Assembly (NCBI RefSeq): GCF_000813965.1
Contig: NZ_JWLI01000001.1
Span: forward strand, 62,001-126,000
Direction: 5' to 3'
Length of the DNA: 64,000 nt
From: Leisingera sp. ANG-M7
Lineage (GTDB): Bacteria > Pseudomonadota > Alphaproteobacteria > Rhodobacterales > Rhodobacteraceae
Part shown: positions 32,982 to 41,727 of the stretch, in pieces
Position numbering within the stretch: the stretch's first letter is position 1
Layout: each line of letters begins with the position of its first letter
Notes under the pieces: model-generated
Databases searched by the model: none
What the model saw: only the letters and a program-made list of their open reading frames with translations
Told to the model about the DNA's origin: nothing
Translations under genes and position numbers: made by a program

Positions 32982-34249
32982 ACCCGCCCGCCTGGGCGGA
33001 GATGTTCCGCGTCTTCGGGCGCATCGGCGTGCTGAGCTTTGGCGGCCCGGCAGCCCAGATCGCCGTTATGCACAAGGAACTGGTGGAGGACCGTCCCTGG
33101 CTGAGCGAAGAGAGTTTTCTGCGCGGGCTCAGTTTCTGCATGCTCTTGCCGGGACCGGAAGCGATGCAACTGGCCACCTATACCGGCTGGCGGATGCGCG
33201 GCACTGCAGGCGGGCTGCTGGCAGGTCTGCTGTTTGTGCTACCGGGTGCGGCAGTGATTGCAGCCCTGGTCTGGCTTTACGCGCTTTTCGGCACGTTGCC
33301 GACGGTGCAGTCGGCCTTCCTGGGTGTCAAGGCAGCAGTGGTCGTCATCATCTTACAGGCCATGCGCCGGCTTGCCGGAAAGGCGCTGAAGCAACCGTTG
33401 GACTGGACGCTGGCGGGGTTTGGCTTTGCCGCGCTGTTCCTGCTGAACCTGCCGTTTCCGCTGGTGGTTCTGGCCGCCGCCTGTTTAGGCCTGATGCGAA
33501 AAGATGCTAATGCCCCCGAAGCGCTGCACTCCCCGCCTGCCAGCAATGGCAGCACCCTGCGGACGATTGCCGTCTGGGGCGCCTTGTGGCTGCTGCCGCT
33601 GATTGCCCTGAGCCTGTCAGGAGCGTCATTCCTGGCCGATATCGGCTGGTTCTTTTCCAAGCTCGCTGTGGTGACCTTTGGCGGGGCCTATGCAGTGCTG
33701 GCCTACATCAGCCAAACCGTGGTCAGCCAGTTCGGCTGGATCAGCGCCGGCCAGATGATCGACGCATTGGGGCTGGCGGAAACAACCCCAGGCCCGCTGA
33801 TCCTGGTTACCCAATTCGTCGCCATGCTGTCAGGCCTGCAGGCAGGCGGTTCCGGCCTGTTCCTCGCTGCGGGTGCAGTGGCGCTTTGGGCCACCTTCAT
33901 GCCTTGCTTCCTGTGGATCTTCGCCGCTGCGCCCTATGTGGAACGCATCGCATCTCATCCGCGCCTCGGGATGGCGCTGAAGGCCGTGACCGCCACTGTT
34001 GCGGGCGTCATCCTGAAACTGACAATGTGGTTCCTGATGCATGTCGCATTTGCCGGGACTACAGTATTTGAGGCCGGCATTCTGCACATTCCTGTCCCCG
34101 TATGGAACAGCGTGAACACGCCAGCCTTGGTGCTGGTTCTGCTTGCCCCGCTGGTGGCGCGAGCTGTGCGCGGCAATATGCTGCTCTTGCTGGCAATGAT
34201 GTCGGCTGCTGGCCTGACCATCGCTGAATTACCGTTTGCAATCAGCTGA
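32978..34249 (+). CDS. chrA: Chromate transporter ChrA (two-domain form)
   Basis: A membrane efflux protein for chromate. The 423 residues have two homologous CHR domains in tandem. The first has IGVLSFGGPAAQIAVMHKEL and CMLLPGPEAMQLATY (about residues 14-70); the second has LAVVTFGGAYAVLAYISQT and ETTPGPLILVTQFVAM (about 230-290). Start at 32978 by ATGA overlap with the rhodanese-ChrB gene; a TTG farther upstream is not needed. It may export chromate or sulfate-like anions; the neighbour with a ChrB domain supports chromate. Confidence 0.93.
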   Translation: MNPPAWAEMFRVFGRIGVLSFGGPAAQIAVMHKELVEDRPWLSEESFLRGLSFCMLLPGPEAMQLATYTGWRMRGTAGGLLAGLLFVLPGAAVIAALVWLYALFGTLPTVQSAFLGVKAAVVVIILQAMRRLAGKALKQPLDWTLAGFGFAALFLLNLPFPLVVLAAACLGLMRKDANAPEALHSPPASNGSTLRTIAVWGALWLLPLIALSLSGASFLADIGWFFSKLAVVTFGGAYAVLAYISQTVVSQFGWISAGQMIDALGLAETTPGPLILVTQFVAMLSGLQAGGSGLFLAAGAVALWATFMPCFLWIFAAAPYVERIASHPRLGMALKAVTATVAGVILKLTMWFLMHVAFAGTTVFEAGILHIPVPVWNSVNTPALVLVLLAPLVARAVRGNMLLLLAMMSAAGLTIAELPFAIS

Positions 34250-34367
34250 CTGCGGTTTGTCAGAGGGCTTGACCTGCAGCAAAAATAATTGAGCGGCCCG
34301 CAAGGCTGCTCTTTTGTTTCCGGCAGAATCTCTTATGCTTAACAGCAAATGAACAAAGGGTGACTGC

Positions 34368-34844
34368 ATGTCCCGTGAAATCGACTATGGCAACCTGATG
34401 CACTCTGCCATGCGCGGCCTAATCCGGACCGTGCTGCAGGACGTTTCCGATAATGGTTTGCCTGGCAACCATCACTTTTTCATAACCTTCGACACTGCCC
34501 ATCCGGACGTGGAACTGGCGGACTGGCTGTCCGACCGCTACCCGGGTGAAATGACCGTGGTCATGCAACACTGGTTTGACAATCTGACGGTTGATGAAGA
34601 CGGCTTTGGGGTCACGCTGAACTTCGGCGACTCGCCTGAGCCGCTTTATATTCCCTATGATGCAATCCGCACCTTTGTGGATCCTTCGGTGGAGTTCGGT
34701 CTGCGGTTTGAAAGCGCAGATGAAGACGCAGACGGCTACTCTGCAGAACCGGACGCAGAGGACGAACCTGTCAGTGCTGAGGACCAGCCGGAACCCAAGA
34801 AAAAGGACGCTGATGTGGTGTCGCTTGACAGTTTCCGCAAATAA
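34368..34844 (+). CDS. sspB: SspB-type ClpXP adaptor
   Basis: Binds the SsrA tag on rescued proteins and delivers them to the ClpXP protease. The 158 residues have the compact SspB core (REIDYGNLMHSAMRGLIRTVL, then GNHHFFITFDTAHPDVEL and LTVDEDGFGVTLNFGDSPEPLYIPY). An acidic linker follows and a short C-terminal peptide, DADVVSLDSFRK, of the kind that docks on ClpX. It is the alphaproteobacterial form, which is shorter in sequence similarity to E. coli SspB. Its partner RNA, ssrA, is 3 kb upstream. Confidence 0.93.
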   Translation: MSREIDYGNLMHSAMRGLIRTVLQDVSDNGLPGNHHFFITFDTAHPDVELADWLSDRYPGEMTVVMQHWFDNLTVDEDGFGVTLNFGDSPEPLYIPYDAIRTFVDPSVEFGLRFESADEDADGYSAEPDAEDEPVSAEDQPEPKKKDADVVSLDSFRK

Positions 34845-34871
34845 TCTGCCTGATTTCCAGGCCACAGGATC

Positions 34872-34897
34872 AGGCAGCCCGGCGGGCTGCCTTTTTT
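34872..34897 (+). terminator. Rho-independent terminator of sspB
   Basis: Perfect arms AGGCAGCCC (34872-34880) and GGGCTGCCT (34884-34892) with a GGC loop and a run of six T (34892-34897). A strong factor-independent terminator. Confidence 0.92.
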
Positions 34898-34917
34898 GTT
34901 ATGGCAAACGCAGGTCT

Positions 34918-35490
34918 TTAGTGCCGGACGAGGAAGGTCTTCAGCTGCCGCTGCGGCTCGCCGTTCAGACGGGAAATATAGACCAGATCGAGCCCTCCGT
35001 CCGCCAGCGTCCGGTCGTACTGCTGCATCTCGTAGTCGCCGTTTGGATGTATGAACAGCGAAAACACAGTCAGGGTGTCGCCGGTGATCCGCCCCCAAAC
35101 AAAGGGTTCGCCTTCCATTGGATCAAGCGGCACTTCATGGCCGAAGACATTCCGCTTCATAGCTGCTGAATAAACACCGTCGCGCCGGGACGTCTGGAAT
35201 TCTATCTCGTAGGTTTTGGATTTCCTGCTGCCGTCGTCCCGCTCCGTCGTGGAGGTCCATTTGATGGTGAACCCTTTCTTCATTTCGCGGATTACCACGC
35301 TCATGTCGCGCGGATCTGTGTCGCCGTCGGCCTTGACGATTTCGACACTGCCGGAGTACTCGCCCGCGAACTGCGCGATCCCGGCTGCAATCCCCTGCCC
35401 GGCTGCAGCCGCTAGAATACCGCCCGCCACAAGCAAAGCGGCAAGAGATTTCAACGACATTTCAAGAGACAAGCGGATTGGCACATTCAT
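34918..35490 (-). CDS. Exported hypothetical protein
   Basis: About 190 residues from the ATG at 35490 (GGAAAGG just upstream) or 165 from the ATG at 35460; the choice is uncertain. Both keep a hydrophobic signal-peptide segment ([17 protein letters not shown]) with likely cleavage at about AAG/IAA. The mature part is beta-rich: [59 protein letters not shown]. It resembles a lipocalin-like barrel by strand pattern only; no family recognised. Convergent with sspB. Confidence 0.75.
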   Translation of the reverse strand: MNVPIRLSLEMSLKSLAALLVAGGILAAAAGQGIAAGIAQFAGEYSGSVEIVKADGDTDPRDMSVVIREMKKGFTIKWTSTTERDDGSRKSKTYEIEFQTSRRDGVYSAAMKRNVFGHEVPLDPMEGEPFVWGRITGDTLTVFSLFIHPNGDYEMQQYDRTLADGGLDLVYISRLNGEPQRQLKTFLVRH

Positions 35491-35691
35491 TTCCTTTCCG
35501 GATACAGCATAACCCGTTTCCCGCACCTTAAGCATAGCATGTTCTCAGGCAATGGCACGCGCGGGGTTGTGCCAATTCAACACTATACCTTGCGGTCCTT
35601 TTGGCTATGCTGCGCGCAACTGGCCAATTGCGCCGTGATCCGGCACAGGCTAAACGGCATACAATCGCATACTCAACGGAGAGACAGACGG

Positions 35692-37086
35692 ATGTCCGCA
35701 ACCCGCACCGAAACCGACAGTTTTGGCCCGCTTGAAGTCCCGGCAGAGAAATACTGGGGCGCGCAAACCCAGCGCTCGATCATGAACTTTCCGATCGGCT
35801 GGGAAAAGCAGCCGGTGGCAATCGTGCGCGCACTTGGCGTCATCAAGCAGGCTTGCGCCATGGCCAACAAGGCCTCAGGCAAACTGGAAGCGACCATCGC
35901 AGATGCGGTGATCCAGGCGGCTGGTGAGGTTATTGAAGGCAAGTTCGACGACAACTTCCCGCTGGTGGTCTGGCAGACCGGCTCCGGCACCCAGTCCAAC
36001 ATGAACTCCAACGAGGTGATCGCCAACCGCGCCATTGAGATCCTGGGCGGCGTGATCGGCTCCAAGGACCCGGTGCACCCGAACGATCATTGCAACATGG
36101 GCCAGTCCTCCAACGACACCTTCCCCACTGCCATGCATATCGCCACAGCGATGTCCGTGCGCGACGTGCTGGTGCCGGGCCTGACCAAACTGGCCGAAGG
36201 ACTGGAGGCCAAGGCAGAAGAGTTCAAAGACATCATCAAGATCGGCCGGACCCACACCCAGGATGCGACCCCGCTGACTCTGGGTCAGGAATTCGGCGGC
36301 TACGCGCATCAGATCCGCCAGGGCCTGGCACGGGTCGAGGCAGCAATGCCTGGCATCTATGAGCTGGCGCAAGGCGGCACCGCCGTCGGCACCGGCCTCA
36401 ACACCCAGAAGGGCTGGGGCGAAACCGTGGCCGCAAACATGGCAGAAATCACCGGCCTGCCCTTTGTCACCGCGCCGAACAAGTTCGAGGCGCTGGCCGC
36501 CCATGACGCGATGGTGTTCCTCTCCGGTGCGCTCGCGACCATTGCGGGCAGCTGCTACAAGATCGCCAACGACATCCGCTTCCTCGGTTCCGGCCCGCGC
36601 TCCGGTCTGGGCGAGCTGATCCTGCCGGAGAACGAGCCGGGCTCTTCGATCATGCCGGGCAAGGTGAACCCGACCCAGGCAGAGGCGCTGACCCAGGTGG
36701 CCGCGCATGTGATGGGCAACGACGCTGCGATCAAGTTCGCAGGCTCGCAAGGCCATTTCGAGCTGAACGTCTACAACCCGATGATGTCCTACAACCTGCT
36801 GCAGTCGATCCAGCTTCTGGGTGATGCGGCGGATAGCTTCACCGAGCGGATGCTGAACGGCATCCAAGCCAATGAGCCGCGCATCGACAAGCTGATGAAG
36901 GAGTCACTGATGCTGGTAACCGCACTGGCGCCCACCATTGGTTATGACAACGCCACCAAGGTCGCCAAAACCGCGCACAAGAACGGCACCACGCTGAAGG
37001 AAGAGGCGATTGCGCTCGGCTTCGTGGATGAAGCCACCTTTGACGCAGTTGTGCGCCCAGAGCAAATGATCGGGCCCAAGGACTGA
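35692..37086 (+). CDS. fumC: Fumarate hydratase class II
   Basis: Interconverts fumarate and L-malate in the TCA cycle, iron independent. The 464 residues include the signature [13 protein letters not shown] (about 318-330), the substrate segments [13 protein letters not shown] (about 98-110) and [16 protein letters not shown] (about 184-199). The start at 35692 follows GGAGAG and begins the family N-terminus [17 protein letters not shown]. The stop codon overlaps the start of the next small gene (TGATG), so fumC heads a unit of four genes. Confidence 0.97.
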   Translation: MSATRTETDSFGPLEVPAEKYWGAQTQRSIMNFPIGWEKQPVAIVRALGVIKQACAMANKASGKLEATIADAVIQAAGEVIEGKFDDNFPLVVWQTGSGTQSNMNSNEVIANRAIEILGGVIGSKDPVHPNDHCNMGQSSNDTFPTAMHIATAMSVRDVLVPGLTKLAEGLEAKAEEFKDIIKIGRTHTQDATPLTLGQEFGGYAHQIRQGLARVEAAMPGIYELAQGGTAVGTGLNTQKGWGETVAANMAEITGLPFVTAPNKFEALAAHDAMVFLSGALATIAGSCYKIANDIRFLGSGPRSGLGELILPENEPGSSIMPGKVNPTQAEALTQVAAHVMGNDAAIKFAGSQGHFELNVYNPMMSYNLLQSIQLLGDAADSFTERMLNGIQANEPRIDKLMKESLMLVTALAPTIGYDNATKVAKTAHKNGTTLKEEAIALGFVDEATFDAVVRPEQMIGPKD

Positions 37087-37262
37087 TGGGTAAGCCGGTC
37101 AATCTGAACCGGTACAGGAAAGAAAAAGCGCGGGCCGATAAAAAGGCCCGCGCTGACGAGAACGCCGTGACTTTCGGGCGGACCAAGGCAGAGAAAGATC
37201 TGGACAAGGCCCGCAATGCGCAAGAGGTCAAACGCTTGGACGAGCACAAACGCGACGAATGA
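37086..37262 (+). CDS. DUF4169 family small protein
   Basis: A 58-residue, highly charged protein ([20 protein letters not shown], then NAVTFGRTKAEKDLDKA) matching the DUF4169 pattern. Start and stop overlap both neighbours: TGATG with fumC and ATGA with the next gene. Mostly Lys, Arg, Glu and Ala, so likely a basic helix that binds nucleic acid or protein. Function unknown; the family is typical of alphaproteobacteria near fumC. Confidence 0.85.
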   Translation: MGKPVNLNRYRKEKARADKKARADENAVTFGRTKAEKDLDKARNAQEVKRLDEHKRDE

Positions 37263-37477
37263 ACGGACGCCCCAAGAAGCATTCCCTTACCTTGCGAGGG
37301 CATCGCACGTCGGTGTCGCTGGAGGATGATTTCTGGGATGCCTTCCGCGAGATCGCCGCGCAGGAAGACCGGGCAATCAACGACTTGGCAGCCGAAATTG
37401 ATGAGATCCGCGGCGAGGACTGCGGGCTGGCCTCCGCCATCCGGCTGTTTGTGCTGCGGCGGTTAAGGGCACGTTAA
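37259..37477 (+). CDS. Ribbon-helix-helix domain protein (RHH_4 type)
   Basis: A 72-residue protein starting MNGRPKKHSLTLRGHRTSVSLEDDFWDAF. The strand TSVSLEDDFW followed by two helices is a ribbon-helix-helix DNA-binding unit. Homologues are often mislabelled aryl-sulfate sulfotransferase. It may regulate its own operon, fumC or something elsewhere; no operator was recognised. Coupled to the DUF4169 gene by an ATGA overlap and 23 bases from the 75-codon gene. Confidence 0.85.
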   Translation: MNGRPKKHSLTLRGHRTSVSLEDDFWDAFREIAAQEDRAINDLAAEIDEIRGEDCGLASAIRLFVLRRLRAR

Positions 37478-37500
37478 CCACAAATTGCCATCGTTGGCTT

Positions 37501-37728
37501 ATGCCAGTTCCTGCCCCTCTTTCCGCTGACGCGTGGTTACAGCAACTGTTCCGTTCTCAGGCGGCTGCGAAAGGCAGTGTGATCCGGCGGCAGAAGCACG
37601 ATATTGAACGGCTGCTCGGCTGGGACCGGTTTCGGCGGGAACTGAAGCACCGGGGTTTTCATGCGGTGGAAAACGCCGGTCAGGTTGTCATCTTCTGCAA
37701 TCAGGACGCCGTGCGTATCATCCAGTGA
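37501..37728 (+). CDS. 75-residue hypothetical protein (intact copy of a duplicated family)
   Basis: Reads MPVPAPLSADAWLQQLFRSQ, then VIRRQKHDIERLLG and RRELKHRGFHAVENAG, ending QVVIFCNQDAVRIIQ. A decayed copy with the same motifs is at 30735-30966, proving that the conserved stretch WL..(LI)(FI)R..Q, RR.....IER, RGF.AVEN and Q-V-IFCN is under selection or recently duplicated. I do not recognise a functional family; similar short roseobacter proteins are sometimes labelled phosphoribosylanthranilate isomerase without good reason. Paired palindromes begin one base after the stop. Confidence 0.8.
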   Translation: MPVPAPLSADAWLQQLFRSQAAAKGSVIRRQKHDIERLLGWDRFRRELKHRGFHAVENAGQVVIFCNQDAVRIIQ

Positions 37729-37729
37729 C

Positions 37730-37776
37730 GCAAATTTCTTCGAAGAAATTTGCCAAGAAGATTCTAATTTTCTTGG
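37730..37776. repeat. Paired palindromes, unit 3
   Basis: The first palindrome is perfect and spacer-free: GCAAATTTCTTC (37730-37741) and GAAGAAATTTGC (37742-37753). The second, sharing one base, has arms CCAAGAA and TTCTTGG around GATTCTAATT (37753-37776, one mismatch). It fills the whole gap between the 75-codon gene and the convergent P450 stop, so it may act as a bidirectional transcript end. Confidence 0.85.
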
Positions 37777-39132
37777 CTACCTAGGCGACAGCTGCAGCCA
37801 GATGCCGTTCTGCGACCGCACTGTCAGATGTGCCACCGGCACCGGCGCCTTGCCCGCCACTGGCTCGATCCGGAGCCGCCGCAGGATCATCGACAGGATC
37901 AGCGGTCCCTCGACCATCGCGAACCCGGCACCTGTGCACACGCGGGCACCGGCTGAGAACGGGATATAGGCGTCCCGCTGGCATTGTTTCCCATTCTCCG
38001 TCTGCCAGCGCGCCGGATCAAACCCGTCCGGGTTTTCCCACAGCCGCTCATGCCGGTGCAGGTGCCAGGGGCTCAGCACCATCTGCGCGCCCTTCGGAAC
38101 GTCCCGGTTGCGGAAGCGTTCCGGGCAGGCGGCCTCGCGCACCATCATCGGCACCGGCGGATACAGACGCAGCGTTTCGCGGAACACGTCGCGGCTGATC
38201 TTCAGCTTGGACACCGCGGCAAAGCTGCCATCCTCCAGTGCAGCCGCCTCTGCAGCCACTTTCTCCTGCCACTCCGGGTACAGTGCCATCAGGTAAAGCG
38301 CCCAAGCCAGGGCTGAGGCGCTGGTTTCATGGCCGGCAAGGAAGAAAATCGCCACCTGATCCACCATCTCATCCGCATCAAAGGTGCTGCCGGTTTCCGG
38401 GTCCCGGGTGGTCATGATCTTGGTCGCCAAGTCATCCGGTGCGGTACCCGCCTCGATGGCCGCCATGCGTTCGCTTGTCAGCTGCGCGATCAGCGCCCGG
38501 ATCTCAGACGCGTTCTGCCGGGTGCCGCGGCGGAAAAAGCGTGGCATCCAGCGCGGCAGAGGCACAAAGGCGGCCAGATTCAGCAAAGGCTGACTGCGCT
38601 GGTAGTCGCGGAAACGGGTAAAGACCTGCCCCGCGACCTCGTGCTCGATCGGGATCGAAAACAGCGTGCGGAAAATCACGTCCGCCGCCGCGTGCGAGGT
38701 CTCTTCCTCGATTTCCACCAGCCCCTGTTGCCCTTCCAGGCGCGCCACGGCGGCCTCCGCCGCTGCACGCATCGCCGGAAACGTGTCCTTCAGCCGACCG
38801 CCCTCAAAAGCCGGATCAATGATCCGCCGCTGCCGCTTCCAAGCTTCGCCGTTGGTCAGGAACACCGAATTCCCCAGCAAGGGCTTCAACCCCTCGGCAA
38901 TGCGGTCCGATTTCGGGAAATCATCCGGACGCTCCTTCAGCACCCGCTTCACCAGATCCGGCTGGTTGACCAGGAAGGAACGGAAGAACGGCGTGCGGAA
39001 CTCCGCCATCCAGGCGCGGTACAGTTTCGCGGGCTGGGCTGACAGGATGTCCTGGCGGAACAATTTTACATATCGCCACAGCGATACCCTGTCAGGGCGG
39101 GCGGGCGGTTTGGGCGGCATCACTTGGGTCAT
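37777..39132 (-). CDS. Cytochrome P450
   Basis: A heme monooxygenase of 451 residues. The heme-binding loop FSAGARVCTGAGFA (Cys ligand, about residue 397), the I-helix AGHETSASALAW with the oxygen-activating Thr region, and the K-helix ETLRLYPP (ExxR) are all present. No membrane anchor, so soluble. No ferredoxin or reductase gene is close, so the electron donor is unknown. Its start overlaps the stop of the upstream hydrolase-like gene (ATGA), which suggests one transcript and a shared pathway. Substrate unknown. Confidence 0.95.
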   Translation of the reverse strand: MTQVMPPKPPARPDRVSLWRYVKLFRQDILSAQPAKLYRAWMAEFRTPFFRSFLVNQPDLVKRVLKERPDDFPKSDRIAEGLKPLLGNSVFLTNGEAWKRQRRIIDPAFEGGRLKDTFPAMRAAAEAAVARLEGQQGLVEIEEETSHAAADVIFRTLFSIPIEHEVAGQVFTRFRDYQRSQPLLNLAAFVPLPRWMPRFFRRGTRQNASEIRALIAQLTSERMAAIEAGTAPDDLATKIMTTRDPETGSTFDADEMVDQVAIFFLAGHETSASALAWALYLMALYPEWQEKVAAEAAALEDGSFAAVSKLKISRDVFRETLRLYPPVPMMVREAACPERFRNRDVPKGAQMVLSPWHLHRHERLWENPDGFDPARWQTENGKQCQRDAYIPFSAGARVCTGAGFAMVEGPLILSMILRRLRIEPVAGKAPVPVAHLTVRSQNGIWLQLSPR

Positions 39133-40379
39133 TCAGCAGCTACCGAAGTGAATTTTGATACCGGCACGTCAATCCGCGACTTTGACGGCTTGCGGTCCCG
39201 GTAGCGCTCCGCCAGCGTCAGCGGACCGGCGGTGATGCGGAAGTAGTCGTAGTCGCCGGGCCGGTCGAAGGCGCAGAGATATTGGAAGTGCAGACGGAAG
39301 AAGCGCCAGCGCAGCTGCTGCCAGCGTTCCGGGCTGAGAGTCTGGGTGAAAGCGGCAGAGAACACCAAGGGCCAGCGCTTGCCTTCCGGCGCCACTCCGC
39401 TGACCGACACCGGGTCGCAGAGGGCAAAGGCACAGCCGTCCCCCGGCGCGGTGACATCTACCCAGGTAAGTTCCCCACGCTGGCACAGGTATTGCAGATC
39501 ACCTCGCAGCCGCCGCGCCCGCGGCAGGAAGGAGACCATCGGCACCACCTGCCCCAATGTCAGAAACCCCAGGGCGGGCCGGGCCAGCGGCAATCCATCG
39601 CGGATCAGATCTGCCAGCACTGACACCCCCAGATGCGCGCCGGAGGAATGTCCGACAACCAGCACTTCATCCACGCTTTGATCTTGCAAGGCCTCTGCAA
39701 TCAGAGCGCGGAACTGGTCCATCCGGGCCTCCATCTCTGGCGCGATCGCCCCCCGGGTAGCAGCGGCATGTGCGTAGTCATGCATCAGGTAGTAAGCAAA
39801 GAACTTGCCATCGCGCTTCTTGAACCATCGCAGTAGCGCATAGCCCGCACCAAGCCCAAGAGCCCAGCCCATCAACGTGGCCGGCAGTCCGCCATGGTTC
39901 AGCAGCCCGGCAGGAATGCCAAAGGCATGGGCCACGCCCCAGGCCAGCAGCAGCGCCAGCAGTGCCTGCAGCAGCAGCATTCCCACCGGATAGAGCGCCG
40001 CAATCACAGGTCCCTTGCGCAGCCGCATCAGCCGCCGCAGCGCTCCGGTGGAAATGTAGATCCAAGCGGTCCGCACCAGCTGCCAGTAGGTGCCCGGGAT
40101 CGTGGCCTCCATGCTGCCGCGCACGATGTCGGACCAGACCAGCACCTCAATGTCTGCTTCGGACCGCTGTCCATCCATCTCCGCCGCCGCATGCCAACCA
40201 TAAGGGCCTTTGGTCTGTTTTGGAGAGAGAGCCAGGCTGTAGCCGGAAACCTCCGCCTGCGCGGCGCCTTCCTTACGGTATAGCTCCCGGTAGCGGCGCG
40301 GGTGAATCGGGTCATAGCCGGGGATGTAGAACACCCGCCGCCTGTTCACATGCTGGGGATTGGAACCGGTTTGATCCAC
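39129..40379 (-). CDS. Membrane protein with alpha/beta-hydrolase-like motif
   Basis: A 416-residue protein with an N-terminal soluble part (RRVFYIPGYDPIHPRRY), two or three hydrophobic segments (about residues 120-185) and a C-terminal part with VVGHSSGAHLGVSVLADL. The G-H-S-S-G motif is a serine-hydrolase nucleophile elbow, so esterase or lipase activity is plausible. A catalytic Asp/His pair is not obvious by eye. Coupled to the P450 gene by a 4-base overlap. Confidence 0.75.
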   Translation of the reverse strand: MDQTGSNPQHVNRRRVFYIPGYDPIHPRRYRELYRKEGAAQAEVSGYSLALSPKQTKGPYGWHAAAEMDGQRSEADIEVLVWSDIVRGSMEATIPGTYWQLVRTAWIYISTGALRRLMRLRKGPVIAALYPVGMLLLQALLALLLAWGVAHAFGIPAGLLNHGGLPATLMGWALGLGAGYALLRWFKKRDGKFFAYYLMHDYAHAAATRGAIAPEMEARMDQFRALIAEALQDQSVDEVLVVGHSSGAHLGVSVLADLIRDGLPLARPALGFLTLGQVVPMVSFLPRARRLRGDLQYLCQRGELTWVDVTAPGDGCAFALCDPVSVSGVAPEGKRWPLVFSAAFTQTLSPERWQQLRWRFFRLHFQYLCAFDRPGDYDYFRITAGPLTLAERYRDRKPSKSRIDVPVSKFTSVAAE

Positions 40380-40452
40380 ACTGACCTGCTCTGCTTTTCT
40401 GCGGGCAGATTAGCAGTGCAATCCGGCAAGAGTAAGGCTTGGAATGTTCAAG

Positions 40453-40474
40453 AAAAAGGGGCCTGAAGGCCCCT
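40453..40474 (-). terminator. Rho-independent terminator of ccdA
   Basis: Arms AGGGGCC and GGCCCCT (40457-40463 and 40468-40474) with a 4-base loop, followed on the minus strand by TTTTT. It lies 15 bases past the ccdA stop. Confidence 0.85.
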
Positions 40475-40488
40475 CCCATTCCTTGGTC

Positions 40489-41241
40489 TCAGCCCAGCGT
40501 CGCCAGGGCCGGGAAGGTCTCCAGCAGCCACCAGGAGAAAGTGGTGAACAATCCGGTGACCAGCATGATGCCGACAAACAGCAACAGGCCTCCCATCACT
40601 TTCTCAATCAGCCCCATATGGCGCTTCATCTTGTTCATCAGCGTCATCGACCGGTTGAGGAACATCGCTGCCAGCAAGAACGGCACGCCCAGGCCCGCGG
40701 CATAAACGCCCAGCAGAATGGTGCCGCGGCTAACCGAAGCCTCAGAGGCCGCCAGCGACAGAATTGCCCCCAGCTGCGGGCCGATACAGGGTGTCCAGCC
40801 AAAGGCAAAGGCAAGACCCAGCACATAGGCGCCAAGGGCGGAACCACCAGACTCGCCGGCCTCCATTCTCGCCTCGCGGTCCAAGAGGGGTATGCGGAAC
40901 ACCGACAGGAAGTGGAGGCCGAAGATGATCACCACAACACCTGAGACCTGCGCGAAAAGTTCCTGATTCTTCAGCACAAATGCACCAAAGGCCGAGGCCG
41001 TGAAGCCAAGCAGCAGGAACACTGTCGACAGCCCCAGCACAAAAAACAGTGCGGCGATGATTGCCTTGCGGCGCGCGGCGACAGTGCCCTGCATCTCGCC
41101 AATGGTCACACCGCTCATATAGGCCAGATAAGGCGGCACAATCGGCAGCACGCAGGGAGACAGGAAACTGATCACGCCGCCCAGCAGCGCCACCAGCATG
41201 GCAGGGAGCAGCCCTGCGTCGATGATCTCGATTCCAAACAT
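40489..41241 (-). CDS. ccdA: Cytochrome c biogenesis protein CcdA
   Basis: An inner-membrane thiol-reducing transporter that passes electrons from cytoplasmic thioredoxin to periplasmic apocytochrome or thiol proteins. The 250 residues have six hydrophobic segments and the two conserved membrane cysteines in LSPCVLPIVPPYL (about residue 30) and GWTPCIGPQLGA (about 153). It diverges from tusA, another sulfur-handling gene, with about 95 bases between the starts. A minus-strand terminator follows it. Confidence 0.93.
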   Translation of the reverse strand: MFGIEIIDAGLLPAMLVALLGGVISFLSPCVLPIVPPYLAYMSGVTIGEMQGTVAARRKAIIAALFFVLGLSTVFLLLGFTASAFGAFVLKNQELFAQVSGVVVIIFGLHFLSVFRIPLLDREARMEAGESGGSALGAYVLGLAFAFGWTPCIGPQLGAILSLAASEASVSRGTILLGVYAAGLGVPFLLAAMFLNRSMTLMNKMKRHMGLIEKVMGGLLLFVGIMLVTGLFTTFSWWLLETFPALATLG

Positions 41242-41335
41242 GTTCCAACACTTATGTCAGCCGCGGACCAACGTCACGGGGACGGCTGGTCACATCCTTG
41301 TGGACAGCATGAAACATCCCGCTTATCTGCACACC

Positions 41336-41569
41336 ATGACCGAGATCAAAGAGACCGTAGACGCAATCGGGCTGCTTTGCCCCCTGCCCGTCCTGAAGGC
41401 CCGCAAGCGGCTGAAATCGCTGCAGCCTGGCCAAGTTCTTGAGCTGCTGGCGGATGATCCCGCGGCAGTGATCGACGTGCCGCATTTCTGCAATGAGGCA
41501 GGCCATGAGTTTCTTGGCCACAGCGCCGGTGACGGTCATCAGATCTACTTGATCCGCAAAGTCAGCTAA
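41336..41569 (+). CDS. tusA: TusA family sulfurtransferase
   Basis: A small sulfur carrier of 77 residues with the conserved active-site cysteine in VDAIGLLCPLPVLKARKRL (about residue 16). TusA passes persulfide sulfur to tRNA thiolation and cofactor pathways. The ATG at 41336 gives the usual family length; an ATG at 41309 in the same frame would add nine residues and has no better ribosome site. Divergent from ccdA. Confidence 0.87.
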   Translation: MTEIKETVDAIGLLCPLPVLKARKRLKSLQPGQVLELLADDPAAVIDVPHFCNEAGHEFLGHSAGDGHQIYLIRKVS

Positions 41570-41603
41570 GACTTCACGAACCGGTATTGTGCTTCGCGGC
41601 AAG

Positions 41604-41624
41604 CGGAATTCGGCGCGAATTCCG
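41604..41624. repeat. Perfect 8-bp inverted repeat after tusA
   Basis: CGGAATTC (41604-41611) and GAATTCCG (41617-41624) with a GGCGC loop. No T-run. Lies 35 bases past tusA. Confidence 0.7.
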
Positions 41625-41671
41625 GCCCGGAACACAACGAAGTTTTTGACTGTGGAGCACCACCAGCAAGC

Positions 41672-41706
41672 AAAAAAGAAAGGCAGGCCAAACGGCCCGC
41701 CCTTCC
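41672..41706 (-). terminator. Terminator of rne
   Basis: An imperfect G/C-rich hairpin on the minus strand (GGGCGGGCC with GGCCTGCC) ends in TTTCTTTTTT. It starts about 20 bases past the rne stop. Confidence 0.7.
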
Positions 41707-41727
41707 CAAAATCATTTCCTTTCAGCC

